Of a stretch of DNA of 64,000 nt, positions 8,485 to 17,073 are shown piece after piece (positions within the stretch are counted from its first letter, which is position 1; each line of letters starts with the position of its first letter). The stretch covers positions 372,001 to 436,000 of the forward strand of contig JAVEDP010000022.1 of the NCBI GenBank assembly GCA_030841085.1. The letters run 5' to 3'. The notes under the pieces are model-generated. The model was not told the origin of the DNA. It saw nothing but the letters and a program-made list of their open reading frames with translations, and did not search any database. The position numbers and the translations under genes are program-made. Origin of the DNA: Pyrinomonadaceae bacterium (lineage in GTDB: Bacteria > Acidobacteriota > Blastocatellia > Pyrinomonadales > Pyrinomonadaceae).

Positions 8485-9141
8485 CTATTCCGACTGGCGC
8501 GAATATTTCAACAGATGCGCTGGCGGCTCAAGTCCTTTTCTTAAAACCGGATCGTTAACCGGATCGCCAGCCACTAGCTTGAGCGGCAAGACGCCTGCCC
8601 AAATCTCCAGCGCGTAATCTTCAGCATCATCATGCGGTGGTCCAGTGCGCACTTTCGCGGAAACTTCCTCGAGCGGCAGCGACAATACAGTCGTCGCTTT
8701 CAATTCTTTATCGGTCGGCTGGCGCACTTCATCCCAACGCCCGGGAATCATATGTTCCGAGAGTGCGCGCAGTGCCGTTAGTTTTTCATCCGCCGCTTCA
8801 ATCGCGGTTGCAGTGCCAAAAACGACCACTGACCGGTAGTTCATAGAATGATTAAATGCGGAACGTGCCAGCACCAAACCATCAAGCAAAGTTACGGTCA
8901 CGCAAACGTCAATCCCGGTTTTCAACGTGCGCAGCATGCGGCTGGCCGCCGAACCGTGGATCAAAAGGCGGTCGTCAACGCGCGCGTAGCCGGTAGGAAT
9001 TACAACCGGCTTGCCATCCGAAACGAAACCTACATGGCAAACAAAACCTTCGTCGAGAATTGCATAGACCACTTGACGATCGTAAACACCGCGCATCGGC
9101 AGGCGTTTAAGAGCGGTGCGTTCGGTTTGCGAAAAGTTCAT
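8485..9141 (-). CDS. pyridoxamine 5'-phosphate oxidase-like FMN-binding protein
   Basis: A 218-residue soluble protein of the split-barrel flavin-binding fold (NimA/PNPOx-like). Recognisable parts are RGVYDRQVVYAILDEGFVCHVGF at the start, PVVIPTGYARVDDRLLIHG, the helix AASRMLRTL, and NYRSVVVFGTA in the middle. Such proteins bind FMN and reduce or bind small molecules; the NimA branch reduces nitroimidazoles, but the substrate here cannot be told. No operon partner is visible. The start at 9141 is followed by TERTALKRLPMRGVYDR, which matches the family's usual N-terminus. Confidence 0.8.
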   Translation of the reverse strand: MNFSQTERTALKRLPMRGVYDRQVVYAILDEGFVCHVGFVSDGKPVVIPTGYARVDDRLLIHGSAASRMLRTLKTGIDVCVTVTLLDGLVLARSAFNHSMNYRSVVVFGTATAIEAADEKLTALRALSEHMIPGRWDEVRQPTDKELKATTVLSLPLEEVSAKVRTGPPHDDAEDYALEIWAGVLPLKLVAGDPVNDPVLRKGLEPPAHLLKYSRQSE

Positions 9142-9214
9142 AGGTGAATCGTAAGTCGTAGCCTGATAATAGTAAATTCCAATCGCGTTTCAGAGCCGTG
9201 TAGAATAACCGCAC

Positions 9215-9301
9215 TGTAAAGCAAACTATTAGTTTGCGATGGAGGGTTAGCACTCAAGTTGAGAGGATTTGCACCAACGCAAACTAACAGTTTGCTTTAC
9301 A
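9215..9301. repeat. 87-bp palindromic element, copy 1
   Basis: Terminal inverted repeats TGTAAAGCAAACTATTAG and its partner ending AGTTTGCTTTACA flank a core with GTTAGCACTCAAGTTGAGAG. Each terminus is itself a hairpin, GCAAACT-ATT-AGTTTGC. Copy 2 (13392-13478) has the same 87-base length and about nine mismatches. The last part encodes the N-terminus of the TlpA-like lipoprotein. Confidence 0.85.
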
Positions 9302-9858
9302 GTTTAATCCGGCTCGGGATATGTCTTTCCGTCGCGATGCTTCTCGGCGCCTGCGCAAAATCGGTGGCGAACAAAGAACCTGCCCCGCCGTCATCCGGCC
9401 CCGCCAACACAACTTATCCCATGCCGCCGTTGTCTACGCATGCAGAAATCGGCTGGGTTGGCACAAACAGCCAGCGCTCGCGCTTAATCGACTATCGAGG
9501 CAAAGTGCTGGTGCTTGATTTTTATGCGACCTGGTGCGAGCCTTGCCGGCAGAGCATACCGCGGCTAAACGGACTGCAACAGCAATATGGACCACAAGGC
9601 GTTCAAGTGGTCGGACTGAACGTCGGCGGCCCCGATGATCGCATCAAGGTAAATGAATTTGCGCATGAGATGAACATTCAATACCCGCTGGGGTTTCCCG
9701 ACAAAGCCTTGACCGATCTGTTTCTTTCCGACGATCAAACCATTCCGCAGACATTCATCTTCGGTCGTGACGGCGAACTTATCAGAAGATTCATCGGCTA
9801 CGAAGGCGACACGGGAGCGGAAATTGAAAGAACCATTCAGACGCAATTGGAAAAGTAG
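9259..9858 (+). CDS. TlpA/ResA-like thioredoxin-fold lipoprotein
   Basis: A 199-residue exported protein: hydrophobic signal segment (SLIRLGICLSVAML), lipobox LLGAC with C32, a Pro/Ser-rich linker, then a thioredoxin-like domain with WCEPC (C93, C96), the cis-Pro region TIPQTFIFG, and a GLNVG strand. It would act in the periplasm as a thiol-disulfide reductant or oxidant, for example for cytochrome c maturation. The start is a TTG at 9259, with GGAGGG 12 bases upstream, and both lie within the 87-bp palindromic element, so about 14 N-terminal residues are repeat-encoded. TTG at 9292 would be an alternative giving a more ordinary signal peptide. Confidence 0.8.
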   Translation: MRGFAPTQTNSLLYSLIRLGICLSVAMLLGACAKSVANKEPAPPSSGPANTTYPMPPLSTHAEIGWVGTNSQRSRLIDYRGKVLVLDFYATWCEPCRQSIPRLNGLQQQYGPQGVQVVGLNVGGPDDRIKVNEFAHEMNIQYPLGFPDKALTDLFLSDDQTIPQTFIFGRDGELIRRFIGYEGDTGAEIERTIQTQLEK

Positions 9859-9895
9859 AGATGGGCGGAATCTGATCGGATAGTCTTGCTGAACC

Positions 9896-10492
9896 ATGAA
9901 AACCACGCTCGCGCTTGTTCCGCCGCTCGTATTCGTGGTGGTGATGCTTTGCTGGTTCACGTTCGCCGGGATTTTCATTTTTCGCAAACAACCACGAGAT
10001 GCTCAGGATCGGAAGCGCGACCGTAGTTCGATTGTGGGAGTTGCACTTCAGGGCTTGTCTTATGCGATTGTGTGGTCAGTTCGTCGGCACACCTTTACAC
10101 CGCTGGCTCCCGGCAGGCAATGGTTGGAGGTGCTCATTGCCACGATTGCGATAGTTGCAGCGATCGGATCGGTACTGCTAATCATGGCGGCGGTGAAGAC
10201 GCTCGGCAAGGAGTGGAGCATAACGGCGCGCATGGTCCAGGACCATAAGCTGGCCACCAAAGGTCCCTACGCGCGCGTGCGACATCCTATTTACACGGGC
10301 ATGCTGGGCATGCTTATCGCCACCGGCCTCGCCATCAGTCACTGGATCGTTCTGGTTGCGGCTATAGTGGTTTTCGCCATTGGCACATGGATTCGCGTGC
10401 GCATTGAAGAACGGCTGCTGCGCGAAACGTTTGGGCCACAGTTTGAAGAGTATGCGCGCCGGGTGCCGGCCATAATTCCCGGAATATTTTGA
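9896..10492 (+). CDS. isoprenylcysteine carboxyl methyltransferase-family membrane protein
   Basis: A 198-residue protein with about five hydrophobic segments. The C-terminal half carries the ICMT/PEMT signature: HKLATKGPYARVRHPIYTG followed by RIRVRIEE-type and EERLLRETFGPQFEEYARRVP. In this family these residues bind S-adenosylmethionine and the membrane substrate; bacterial members methylate lipids or small molecules and most have no known substrate. It follows the TlpA-like lipoprotein by 37 bases and precedes pyruvate kinase by 32, so it could share a transcript with either. Confidence 0.8.
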   Translation: MKTTLALVPPLVFVVVMLCWFTFAGIFIFRKQPRDAQDRKRDRSSIVGVALQGLSYAIVWSVRRHTFTPLAPGRQWLEVLIATIAIVAAIGSVLLIMAAVKTLGKEWSITARMVQDHKLATKGPYARVRHPIYTGMLGMLIATGLAISHWIVLVAAIVVFAIGTWIRVRIEERLLRETFGPQFEEYARRVPAIIPGIF

Positions 10493-10524
10493 ACTAATCA
10501 TATCGCTGTAATCGTGAGGACAAT

Positions 10525-11979
10525 GTGGACAAACCGGTAAGAAAAGCAAAGATTCTGGCGACGCTGGGACCGGCGTCCCGCCAGCAAAGCGTAATCGAAA
10601 GTTTGATTCAGGCCGGGGCGAACGGCGTGCGCATCAACATGTCGCATGGCACGCGCGAAGAGCAGACCGAGGACATCAAAAGTGCGCGCGCCGCCGCCGC
10701 AAAGTTAAAGCAGCCACTGGCAATACTCGTCGATCTCTCTGGTCCAAAGATTCGCACGCGCCAACTCAAAGACGGCAAGCCCGTGACCTTGATTACGGAT
10801 GAACTGTTTACGCTGACAACACGTGACATTCTCGGGGACGACAAAGAGGTGGCGACGAACTATCCGGATCTTCCTCGTGTCGTCGAATCCGGCAGCAGGC
10901 TTCTGCTTGACGACGGCGCAATTGCGCTGATGGTTGAAAGCAAGACAAAAACCGACGTTGTTTGCCGCGTCATTAATGGTGGTGTGCTTGGCGAGCGCAA
11001 AGGCATCAATCTGCCTGGAGTTCCCTTGCCGATTGATTCGCTAACTGAAAAAGATCTCGAGGATTTGAAGTGGGCAGTCTCGCAAAATGTTGACTACATC
11101 GCGTTGTCATTTGTTCGTCGCGCCGAAGATTGCGCGCGCGCCAAGGCGTTGATTCAGGAAGCGGGCGGGCGCGCGCCGCTGGTTGCAAAGATTGAGAAAG
11201 CCGAAGCGATAGACCATCTCGACGAGATCATTGCCACCGCCGATGCCGTGATGGTCGCGCGCGGCGACCTCGGCGTTGAGACCAGCGTCGAGCTGGTGCC
11301 GGTCTATCAAAAGCGGATCATTGAAAAGGCGGTCAACGCCGGCAAGATGGTGATCACTGCGACGCAGATGCTGCAATCAATGGTCAGCAGTCCGCGGCCG
11401 ACGCGTGCCGAAGCTTCGGACGTCGCCAACGCAGTTTGGGATGGCACCGACGCGCTGATGCTTTCGAATGAAACCGCGAGCGGCGACTATCCGCTGCCGG
11501 CAGTTGAAACCATGTGCCGCATCATCGAATCGGCGGAAGCCGGCAAGGCGCTGGAGACCGACAAGATGAAAAATTGGGCCGGAAGACAGTCGGGCCGCGT
11601 CAGCCGCGCGCTATCCGAGGCGGCAACGTTTGCGGCGGAAGAGATGGGCACGCGAGTCACCGCCGTCCTGACTGAATCCGGGTTGATGGCGCGGCGGCTT
11701 TCAGCGTTGCGGCCCGGCCAAAGGATTGTTGCTTTGACCAATTCCGAAAACGTGAGAAACGAGCTGGCGCTAATCTGGGGCGTCGAGTCGCTGATCATGC
11801 CTCACGCTGACTCGACTGAAGAGATGCTGAAAATTGGCGAAAGAATTTTGTTGGAAAGCGGCGCCGTTGAAAAAGGCGAGATGATTGTGGTGATGGCCGG
11901 CAGACTGTCCGGCCTGGGGCTTTCAAGTTCGGTGACGCTGTTTACGGTTGCGGGGGATATGCATCAAACTGTCGCTTAG
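10525..11979 (+). CDS. pyk: pyruvate kinase
   Basis: A 484-residue protein of standard length for pyruvate kinase, converting phosphoenolpyruvate and ADP to pyruvate and ATP in the last step of glycolysis. It shows KAKILATLGPAS at the N-terminus, NGVRINMSHG, the substrate and metal-binding KIEKAEAIDHLDEI, MVARGDLGVE and ATQMLQSM, then the C-terminal allosteric domain ending in SSVTLFTV. The start is GTG at 10525 with GTGAGGA just upstream; the ATG two bases earlier is out of frame and ends after five codons. Confidence 0.97.
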   Translation: MDKPVRKAKILATLGPASRQQSVIESLIQAGANGVRINMSHGTREEQTEDIKSARAAAAKLKQPLAILVDLSGPKIRTRQLKDGKPVTLITDELFTLTTRDILGDDKEVATNYPDLPRVVESGSRLLLDDGAIALMVESKTKTDVVCRVINGGVLGERKGINLPGVPLPIDSLTEKDLEDLKWAVSQNVDYIALSFVRRAEDCARAKALIQEAGGRAPLVAKIEKAEAIDHLDEIIATADAVMVARGDLGVETSVELVPVYQKRIIEKAVNAGKMVITATQMLQSMVSSPRPTRAEASDVANAVWDGTDALMLSNETASGDYPLPAVETMCRIIESAEAGKALETDKMKNWAGRQSGRVSRALSEAATFAAEEMGTRVTAVLTESGLMARRLSALRPGQRIVALTNSENVRNELALIWGVESLIMPHADSTEEMLKIGERILLESGAVEKGEMIVVMAGRLSGLGLSSSVTLFTVAGDMHQTVA

Positions 11980-12012
11980 GTGGTCATTAGCGAACAATAA
12001 CTAATCGGCGCT

Positions 12013-12300
12013 TTAAGAACTTTGGCGGTCCGCTCCGGCCATCAAACCAACCACACTCAGATCCTCATCGAGTTCCGGCCAATGCAGCGAGCTTCCACCG
12101 CCACCAATTTCGAATTTCATTCGTTGTTCCGGTGAGGCTTTGAGTAATAAAGGAAACCAGGTTATCGGCACGCTAATGCGTCGCCCGTCGGTAAGGAGCA
12201 CGTGCATCATGTCTTCATCAAAATTGACAGACTTGGCCAACGCCGTTGTGGGAACAAAGGCTCGTTGAGATTTAGCCTCATTGCTTACTAAAGTACTCAT
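12013..12300 (-). CDS. DUF2442 domain protein
   Basis: A 95-residue soluble protein. The core VNFDEDMMHVLLTDGRRISVPITWFP followed by GGGGSSLHWPELDEDLSVVGLM matches the DUF2442 family, which is usually found next to DUF4160 proteins in toxin-antitoxin-like pairs. No DUF4160 partner is seen: the gene sits between pyruvate kinase, convergent with it, and a radical SAM gene. Its function is unknown. Confidence 0.8.
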   Translation of the reverse strand: MSTLVSNEAKSQRAFVPTTALAKSVNFDEDMMHVLLTDGRRISVPITWFPLLLKASPEQRMKFEIGGGGSSLHWPELDEDLSVVGLMAGADRQSS

Positions 12301-12326
12301 TCCAAACCTGTGAGAATTAGCAGCGT

Positions 12327-13343
12327 CTATTCAGCGCGCAGCACTTCGTGGATAGTGTCTTGCAGTGAGCTTTCCGGCTTCGTCAGTCCGGGCGCCTGTT
12401 GCGGATCGCGCCAGTTGTCCAGAATCCCCACCTGATGCACGCACTGCAAAGTGCAAGTTGGCGCGCACCATTTCTCGGTGTTGTATTCACGATCGAAGTC
12501 TTCCATCGTGTACTTCTCGAGCGGAATGCCGGGATAGCCGCGTTGCTGCGAGCACCAATGGACCAGACCCTCTTCGCAAATGTAGAGGTAGCGAGCGCCG
12601 GCGCGACAGCGCCAGTTGTAAGGCTTGCCTTCGGCGATACTGTCCTGAAACCAATTCAACCGTGCGTGGTCCTTGTTGCCGAGCTTCTTCACCTGTTGGA
12701 AGAGATCTTTTTCTTTCGGCGACAGCGGTTTGAGGGTGCCGTCGTTGTCGTGAATCACGCCGACCGTGGTGGAAAACTTCAGTTCGACCGCGCGCCGCGC
12801 AACCGACAGCGCATCTTCCGGATTCTTGATTCCGCCGCCAATTACCGAATTGATATTCACATGAAAATCGGCGTATTCGGAAAGGTAGCGCAGCTTCTTG
12901 TCGAGTACGCGCAAACTCTTGCGTGAAACTTCATCCGGCTCAACGTTGTCGATACTGATTTGCAGGTACTCAAGACCGGCTCTGTTCAGCCGCTTGATGC
13001 GTTCGGGCGTAAAGTAGTAACCATTCGAAATCAAACCGGCGATCATTCCGCGCATGCGAATGTGATGAATGATGTCGTCGAGTTCCGGGTGCATCATCGG
13101 CTCGCCGCCGGAGATGGTTACGATCGACGTTCCCAGGGAAGCGAGCTTATCCAGGCGACTCTTAATAACCTCAACGGGTACCGGTGAAGAGTTGTGGTCA
13201 TACTCGTTGCAATAGCCGCAAGCAAGATTGCAGCGCCGCATCGGAATCAAGTGAGCCAGAACGGGATGACGACTCGACAAAAGCGCTCGGCTAATAAAGC
13301 CGGCTTCGCGGAGTTTCAACTTAACGAATTTACTTTTACGCAT
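12327..13343 (-). CDS. radical SAM protein with C-terminal cysteine-rich region
   Basis: A 338-residue radical S-adenosylmethionine enzyme. The [4Fe-4S] motif is CNLACGYC (C38, C42, C45), followed by [13 protein letters not shown], the GGEP motif that contacts SAM, and LQISIDN. The C-terminal third holds [19 protein letters not shown] and CAPTCTLQC, cysteines like those of SPASM/twitch domains that hold auxiliary clusters. The family includes MoaA, PqqE and peptide-maturing enzymes; the substrate cannot be read from the sequence. It is separated by 26 bases from the DUF2442 gene downstream. No precursor peptide was found beside it. Confidence 0.85.
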   Translation of the reverse strand: MRKSKFVKLKLREAGFISRALLSSRHPVLAHLIPMRRCNLACGYCNEYDHNSSPVPVEVIKSRLDKLASLGTSIVTISGGEPMMHPELDDIIHHIRMRGMIAGLISNGYYFTPERIKRLNRAGLEYLQISIDNVEPDEVSRKSLRVLDKKLRYLSEYADFHVNINSVIGGGIKNPEDALSVARRAVELKFSTTVGVIHDNDGTLKPLSPKEKDLFQQVKKLGNKDHARLNWFQDSIAEGKPYNWRCRAGARYLYICEEGLVHWCSQQRGYPGIPLEKYTMEDFDREYNTEKWCAPTCTLQCVHQVGILDNWRDPQQAPGLTKPESSLQDTIHEVLRAE

Positions 13344-13391
13344 CTTGGGGAACGAATCTGAATCGATACCAGACCTGATCTATCTTTTGAG

Positions 13392-13478
13392 TGTAAAGCA
13401 AACTGTTAGTTTGCGGCGGTGAGTTAGCACTCAGGTTGAGATGCTTGGCACCAACGCAAACTAACAGTTTGCTTTACA
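13392..13478. repeat. 87-bp palindromic element, copy 2
   Basis: Terminal repeats TGTAAAGCAAACTGTTAG and CTAACAGTTTGCTTTACA flank a core with GAGTTAGCACTCAGGTTGAG. It has the same length as the copy at 9215-9301. It lies upstream of the radical SAM gene and downstream of the terminator of the LolA-like gene. Confidence 0.85.
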
Positions 13479-13529
13479 TCCGGAAGGATAGCGACAGAGA
13501 CAAACAAAGGCAACTGGGCCGCAGCGCCT

Positions 13530-13568
13530 AAAAATAAAAAGGGCTCTGGATTCAAGACCTCAGAGCCC
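13530..13568 (-). terminator. rho-independent terminator
   Basis: Read on the minus strand, stem GGGCTCTG/CAGAGCCC (13541-13548 with 13561-13568) is followed by TTTTTATTTTT. It lies just beyond the stop of the LolA-like gene. Confidence 0.85.
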
Positions 13569-13592
13569 GAAAGGTCTAAATTGTAACTGTCC

Positions 13593-14297
13593 TTAACCCT
13601 TAACAATCTTCACGTTGGAATCCAACGGCACGTTGAACTCGTTTGAGGAAATCTTCAGGTTCCGTTCGACGCCGCTCAAACGCATGGTGGTGGCGTCGTC
13701 GTTTTTCTCAACAATCTTTGTTTGGACCGGCATGCCGGACTTGTCAACCCAAATTTCGGCGTACTTAAAGCTGGCGCTACCTTTGGGCACGAGTGTCAGA
13801 TGGATCGTGTAGACGCCACCCCACAATGTTTCTTCACGAACATCCTGCACCGGTTGAAACTTGGCTTCGAGCTGCTGCTTGGACATATACATCATGTCGA
13901 GAACGCCGCTGGCACCAGCCTTTCCTTTGACCGAGCCTGACTTGCCGACAATCGCCTGTCCCAGCGTGGGGCGAAACAAGGTGTACTGACCCTTGGAAAC
14001 TGCCAGAATTTCGTGTCGCGGCTTCTGCCATTCGATACGCACGGACGCCTCGCGACCGCTGCCAGGAACATACAGCACCCAGCCGCTGTAGTTATCCTTG
14101 TCGCGGAGCTGAGCGTTGTATTTCTCCATGCTGATGCTCGCTTTGAGCGAGCGCAGCGACTGGCGATTGCGCTCCATATTATTTAGAACCGCACTCACCA
14201 GGCCCGCGCTTTGTGCGCTGGCCACTTTCGGGGATGTGAACGTTAATGCGCCGACGAGCATCGCCGACAGCAAAGCAAGGGGAACTAATTTCTTCAT
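13593..14297 (-). CDS. periplasmic LolA-like outer-membrane lipoprotein carrier
   Basis: A 234-residue exported protein. A typical signal peptide (MKKLVPLALLSAMLVGALTF, cleavage near ASAQ) precedes a domain that begins with a helix LNNMERNRQSLRSLKASISM and continues as antiparallel strands, ending YAEIWVDKSGMPVQTKIVEKND. That is the LolA/LolB fold, used to carry lipoproteins or other lipids across the periplasm. Acidobacteria encode several such proteins, and this one may be specialised. Another LolB-like lipoprotein (15867-16943) and a LolD-like ATPase (14824-15516) are close by, which suggests a common envelope-transport task, although no permease is present. Confidence 0.7.
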   Translation of the reverse strand: MKKLVPLALLSAMLVGALTFTSPKVASAQSAGLVSAVLNNMERNRQSLRSLKASISMEKYNAQLRDKDNYSGWVLYVPGSGREASVRIEWQKPRHEILAVSKGQYTLFRPTLGQAIVGKSGSVKGKAGASGVLDMMYMSKQQLEAKFQPVQDVREETLWGGVYTIHLTLVPKGSASFKYAEIWVDKSGMPVQTKIVEKNDDATTMRLSGVERNLKISSNEFNVPLDSNVKIVKG

Positions 14298-14376
14298 AAG
14301 TACTCCTAAATAAAATCCAGAAAAACGGCATCGCTAAAACCCCGGGCTCGAAAAACCTGGCAATTATAAGGGCTGA

Positions 14377-14709
14377 CTACCGTATGTCAATCTCGTACCC
14401 GGTTGTTTTACCATCCGAGCCGGTCACTTTCCGTACGCTCAGGACCTGCAAATCGCTGCGTCCGGTAAAGGCCCGCAGCCGCTGTTCCAGTTGGGGCGTA
14501 TCCTGTGCCTTTTCAACAACTTCAGCACCAACCAGCAAGGTTGATGCAGATGGGGTTTGATGCGCCATCACGCTTCGCCGTTCGCCAGTTTCAAACCAGG
14601 TTTTGGGGGTCAAAAAGATAAAAATCAGAATGACAACGCATAGGATGTCCCATTGCCAACTGCTTCTGGCGTAATTCCAAAAAAATAGTTTTTTTAGAGT
14701 TGTCAGCAA
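14377..14709 (-). CDS. small single-pass membrane protein of unknown function
   Basis: A 110-residue protein: a short cytoplasmic start, one hydrophobic segment (residues ~20-34, WDILCVVILIFIFLT) and a soluble C-terminal domain ending GYEIDIR. I recognise no family. It lies between the LolD-like ATPase and the LolA-like gene on the same strand, with 79 bases to the latter, so a role in the same envelope process is possible. Confidence 0.55.
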   Translation of the reverse strand: MLTTLKKLFFWNYARSSWQWDILCVVILIFIFLTPKTWFETGERRSVMAHQTPSASTLLVGAEVVEKAQDTPQLEQRLRAFTGRSDLQVLSVRKVTGSDGKTTGYEIDIR

Positions 14710-14823
14710 TTTTGTTAGTCACTCACGAAAGGTATTGAGCAAGCGCCACGCCAATAGCCTTGGCGAGTTGGGATCCATTCTAACTGCGGCAAAAATCCCT
14801 GTAAATCAAGTTGATTGGTCTGA

Positions 14824-15516
14824 TTACAATTGCACTGCGGCGGCGTGCTCAACAATATGACCGTCACGCATTTGTATTATTCGTCGGCACATTGCTGCGG
14901 CTTCAGGATTGTGAGTAATCATGACGATGGTTTGATTGAACCGGTAATTCAATTCCTGAAACATATTAAGGACGAGCGCGGAGTTTTCCGAGTCGAGGTT
15001 TCCGGTGGGTTCGTCGGCCAGCACAATCGCGGGTCGCGTTACGACCGCCCGGGCCAGCGCCACTCGTTGTTGCTCGCCGCCTGAGAGTTCGAGAGGCTTA
15101 TGGTGCAATTTGTCCTGAAGTCCAAGCAGACGCAAAACTTCGCGGCGCCGTTCGGGATCTTCACCGCCGTTGCCGTGGATTCGTTCGGCCAGGCGCAAAT
15201 TACCTTCAGCCGTAAGCGTGGGGAAAAGGTTGAAGCGCTGAAACACAAAACCAATTTTGCGCCGGCGGATATCAGTGCGCTTTGCGTCTGACGCAGCAGT
15301 CAAATCTTCCCCGTCAACAACAATCTTGCCCGTCGTCGGTGTCAACAAACCGCCAAGCAAATGCAGCATCGTCGACTTGCCGCAACCCGACGGTCCCATG
15401 ATGGCCACGAATTCACCCTCGTGAACTTCGAGCGAGACTCCTCTCAACGCCGGCACATCAACTTTGCCGACGCGATAGGTCTTGGTCAGATTGTCTGCTT
15501 GTAGAATTGTTCTCAT
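14824..15516 (-). CDS. ABC transporter ATP-binding protein, LolD/MacB type
   Basis: A 230-residue cytoplasmic ATPase. Walker [10 protein letters not shown] (41-49), Q-loop region [10 protein letters not shown], signature [14 protein letters not shown], Walker [13 protein letters not shown] and switch HNPEAA are all intact. The lengths and the GNLDS-type sequence place it with LolD, MacB and FtsE-like ATPases that drive lipoprotein or macrolide export through a separate permease. No FtsX/LolC/E-type permease is encoded in the neighbourhood, which is unusual; its partner must be elsewhere. Confidence 0.85.
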   Translation of the reverse strand: MRTILQADNLTKTYRVGKVDVPALRGVSLEVHEGEFVAIMGPSGCGKSTMLHLLGGLLTPTTGKIVVDGEDLTAASDAKRTDIRRRKIGFVFQRFNLFPTLTAEGNLRLAERIHGNGGEDPERRREVLRLLGLQDKLHHKPLELSGGEQQRVALARAVVTRPAIVLADEPTGNLDSENSALVLNMFQELNYRFNQTIVMITHNPEAAAMCRRIIQMRDGHIVEHAAAVQL

Positions 15517-15617
15517 CAGCGATAGAAATCCGTACTCTGCGGAAGGTAGGGACGCAAGATGTTAATACATGCAGCCGTTTAATAGCTACCAAGGCTTTGC
15601 ACAAAAAGTAATTCAAC

Positions 15618-15824
15618 CCAGTCCGCCCAGCGGACGACCGATAATAGCCCAGCGATTTTATCGCTGGGAAAAAAGACAGTAGCGACAAAGTCCGTGAAAT
15701 GGACGACTGAAGTGTTGATATAGACATCCCTTCAACCGTCCGCTTCACGGACTACACTTTCTTTGCCACTTATCCCAGCAGTGAACTGCTGGGCTACTAT
15801 CATTCGTCCGCTATTGCGGACTGG
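15618..15824. repeat. nested inverted-repeat element (~207 bp)
   Basis: Outer arms CCAGTCCGC and GCGGACTGG enclose hairpins CCCAGCGAT-TTT-ATCGCTGGG and CCCAGCAGT-GA-ACTGCTGGG, plus GTCCGTGAA facing TTCACGGAC. It occupies the spacer between the ABC ATPase and the LolB-like lipoprotein gene; no gene lies here. Confidence 0.75.
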
Positions 15825-15866
15825 AGAAATAATTTTGCAAAGCAAGTAAGCGAAGCGAGTTGGAAA

Positions 15867-16943
15867 CTATTTAGGTGTGACCGCGGCCTTGTTGCGCTGC
15901 CGGGCGTCCAGGTCGACTTCTGACAATTGCCACCTGTTCTCGAGCACAAAAGCTTCGGGGCGGAATTCCTTATCGACGTCAACAGCGGCTGGCGTTTGAT
16001 AGGTAATGCTTAACTTGTAGTGATCGTGAGGTCGAGTAATCTCTATTCGAGCAGGTAACCGCGCCTGCCCACTTTCGCCAATCGGTTTCTCATCCCAATA
16101 AGACACGTCCGTAATTAACAGGCCATTCTCATCGAACGACTGAATGCGCGCCAGGCGAATTCCATTCACTCGGTCAAACCAAAAGCGGCGCAACAAGCGT
16201 GCGTCATTTGTGCCGGCCTGGGAAATCTCTTCAAGAAGATAGTAACCCCTGACGACTCGCGCACCTTTTTTTTCGGGTCGACTGTCCGCTTCTTCCTGGT
16301 AAAACTCGCTTTGCACATAAGTCAAACCACTTTGCGATCCAACTGCAATCGGGCTAATCATTAGCGCATCAGTTAAGTGTTGCGGACGCAGATTGGAAAG
16401 CGCAGTCACAGTTTGCTTCTCGTTCATCGTGCCCTTTTTGCCTTTTTGCGTGGCGGGCTCTGCTCCATCACCGTCGAGTTTTTCATAGACTGCGCTGTTG
16501 GTTCCTTTCACGAACCGACGATACTTATCTTCGCCCTGCAACACCGCCACCCGAAACGTCTCGCCGTTGGAGGTCATCTGCGCAATGTCTTTGGCAATGA
16601 ACGGCACCGCAATAATCAAATAGATCTGACCCGGACGTTGCAGCGTGACCGTGCCGTCTGCTTGCTTGTACTTCTCCGCAATGCCTGACTCGGCAAATGA
16701 TGTGTCTTCGAATTCGATGTCTACTTTGCCGTGCAGTGAATGCACACTCGCGAGACGATTGACTTCGGTGATGAGACGGCTCTTGGCTGCTTCGCTTAAG
16801 GGCGTAAGCAACTGCGGCACCTGCACCTTCTTATGAGTGCCAAACAGTCCACAGCCCGCATTGAGCGCAACCGCAAACGTTAGTAACAGGAAAAATGAAA
16901 CGCGAACTGAGTAACGCAAATTCGCAGCAGTGGAGTTGATCAT
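15867..16943 (-). CDS. LolB/LolA-like lipoprotein
   Basis: A 358-residue lipoprotein. The start at 16943 (MINSTAANLRY) gives a normal signal peptide with lipobox ALNAGC; a frame reaching 16988 exists but adds 15 unlikely residues. After the cysteine comes a domain starting LSEAAKSRLITEVNRLASVHSLHGKVDIEF, then YLIIAVPFIAKDIAQMTSNGETFRVAV, a layout like the DUF4292/LolB-type lipoprotein-binding fold. It probably sits in the inner leaflet of the outer membrane. Same strand and near the LolD-like ATPase and LolA-like protein. Confidence 0.7.
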   Translation of the reverse strand: MINSTAANLRYSVRVSFFLLLTFAVALNAGCGLFGTHKKVQVPQLLTPLSEAAKSRLITEVNRLASVHSLHGKVDIEFEDTSFAESGIAEKYKQADGTVTLQRPGQIYLIIAVPFIAKDIAQMTSNGETFRVAVLQGEDKYRRFVKGTNSAVYEKLDGDGAEPATQKGKKGTMNEKQTVTALSNLRPQHLTDALMISPIAVGSQSGLTYVQSEFYQEEADSRPEKKGARVVRGYYLLEEISQAGTNDARLLRRFWFDRVNGIRLARIQSFDENGLLITDVSYWDEKPIGESGQARLPARIEITRPHDHYKLSITYQTPAAVDVDKEFRPEAFVLENRWQLSEVDLDARQRNKAAVTPK

Positions 16944-17073
16944 TGACAAAGTTCTCGGGGGAAACCAGCGCTTATCTCTCGTAAGCAAAACAGCGGCTCA
17001 AGCTAACAAAGACGATTTTTGTTGTCAACGCAACGTTCTTTTGGCACTGGATCGTTTGACTCATTATCCTGCA

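Noticed and set aside
9247-9270. CIRCE operator in the palindromic element
   Set aside because: Only the TTAGCACTC half is present; the GAGTGCTAA half is absent in both copies.
13424-13606. 60-codon minus-strand frame
   Set aside because: It spans a palindromic element and a terminator, and has no ribosome-binding site.
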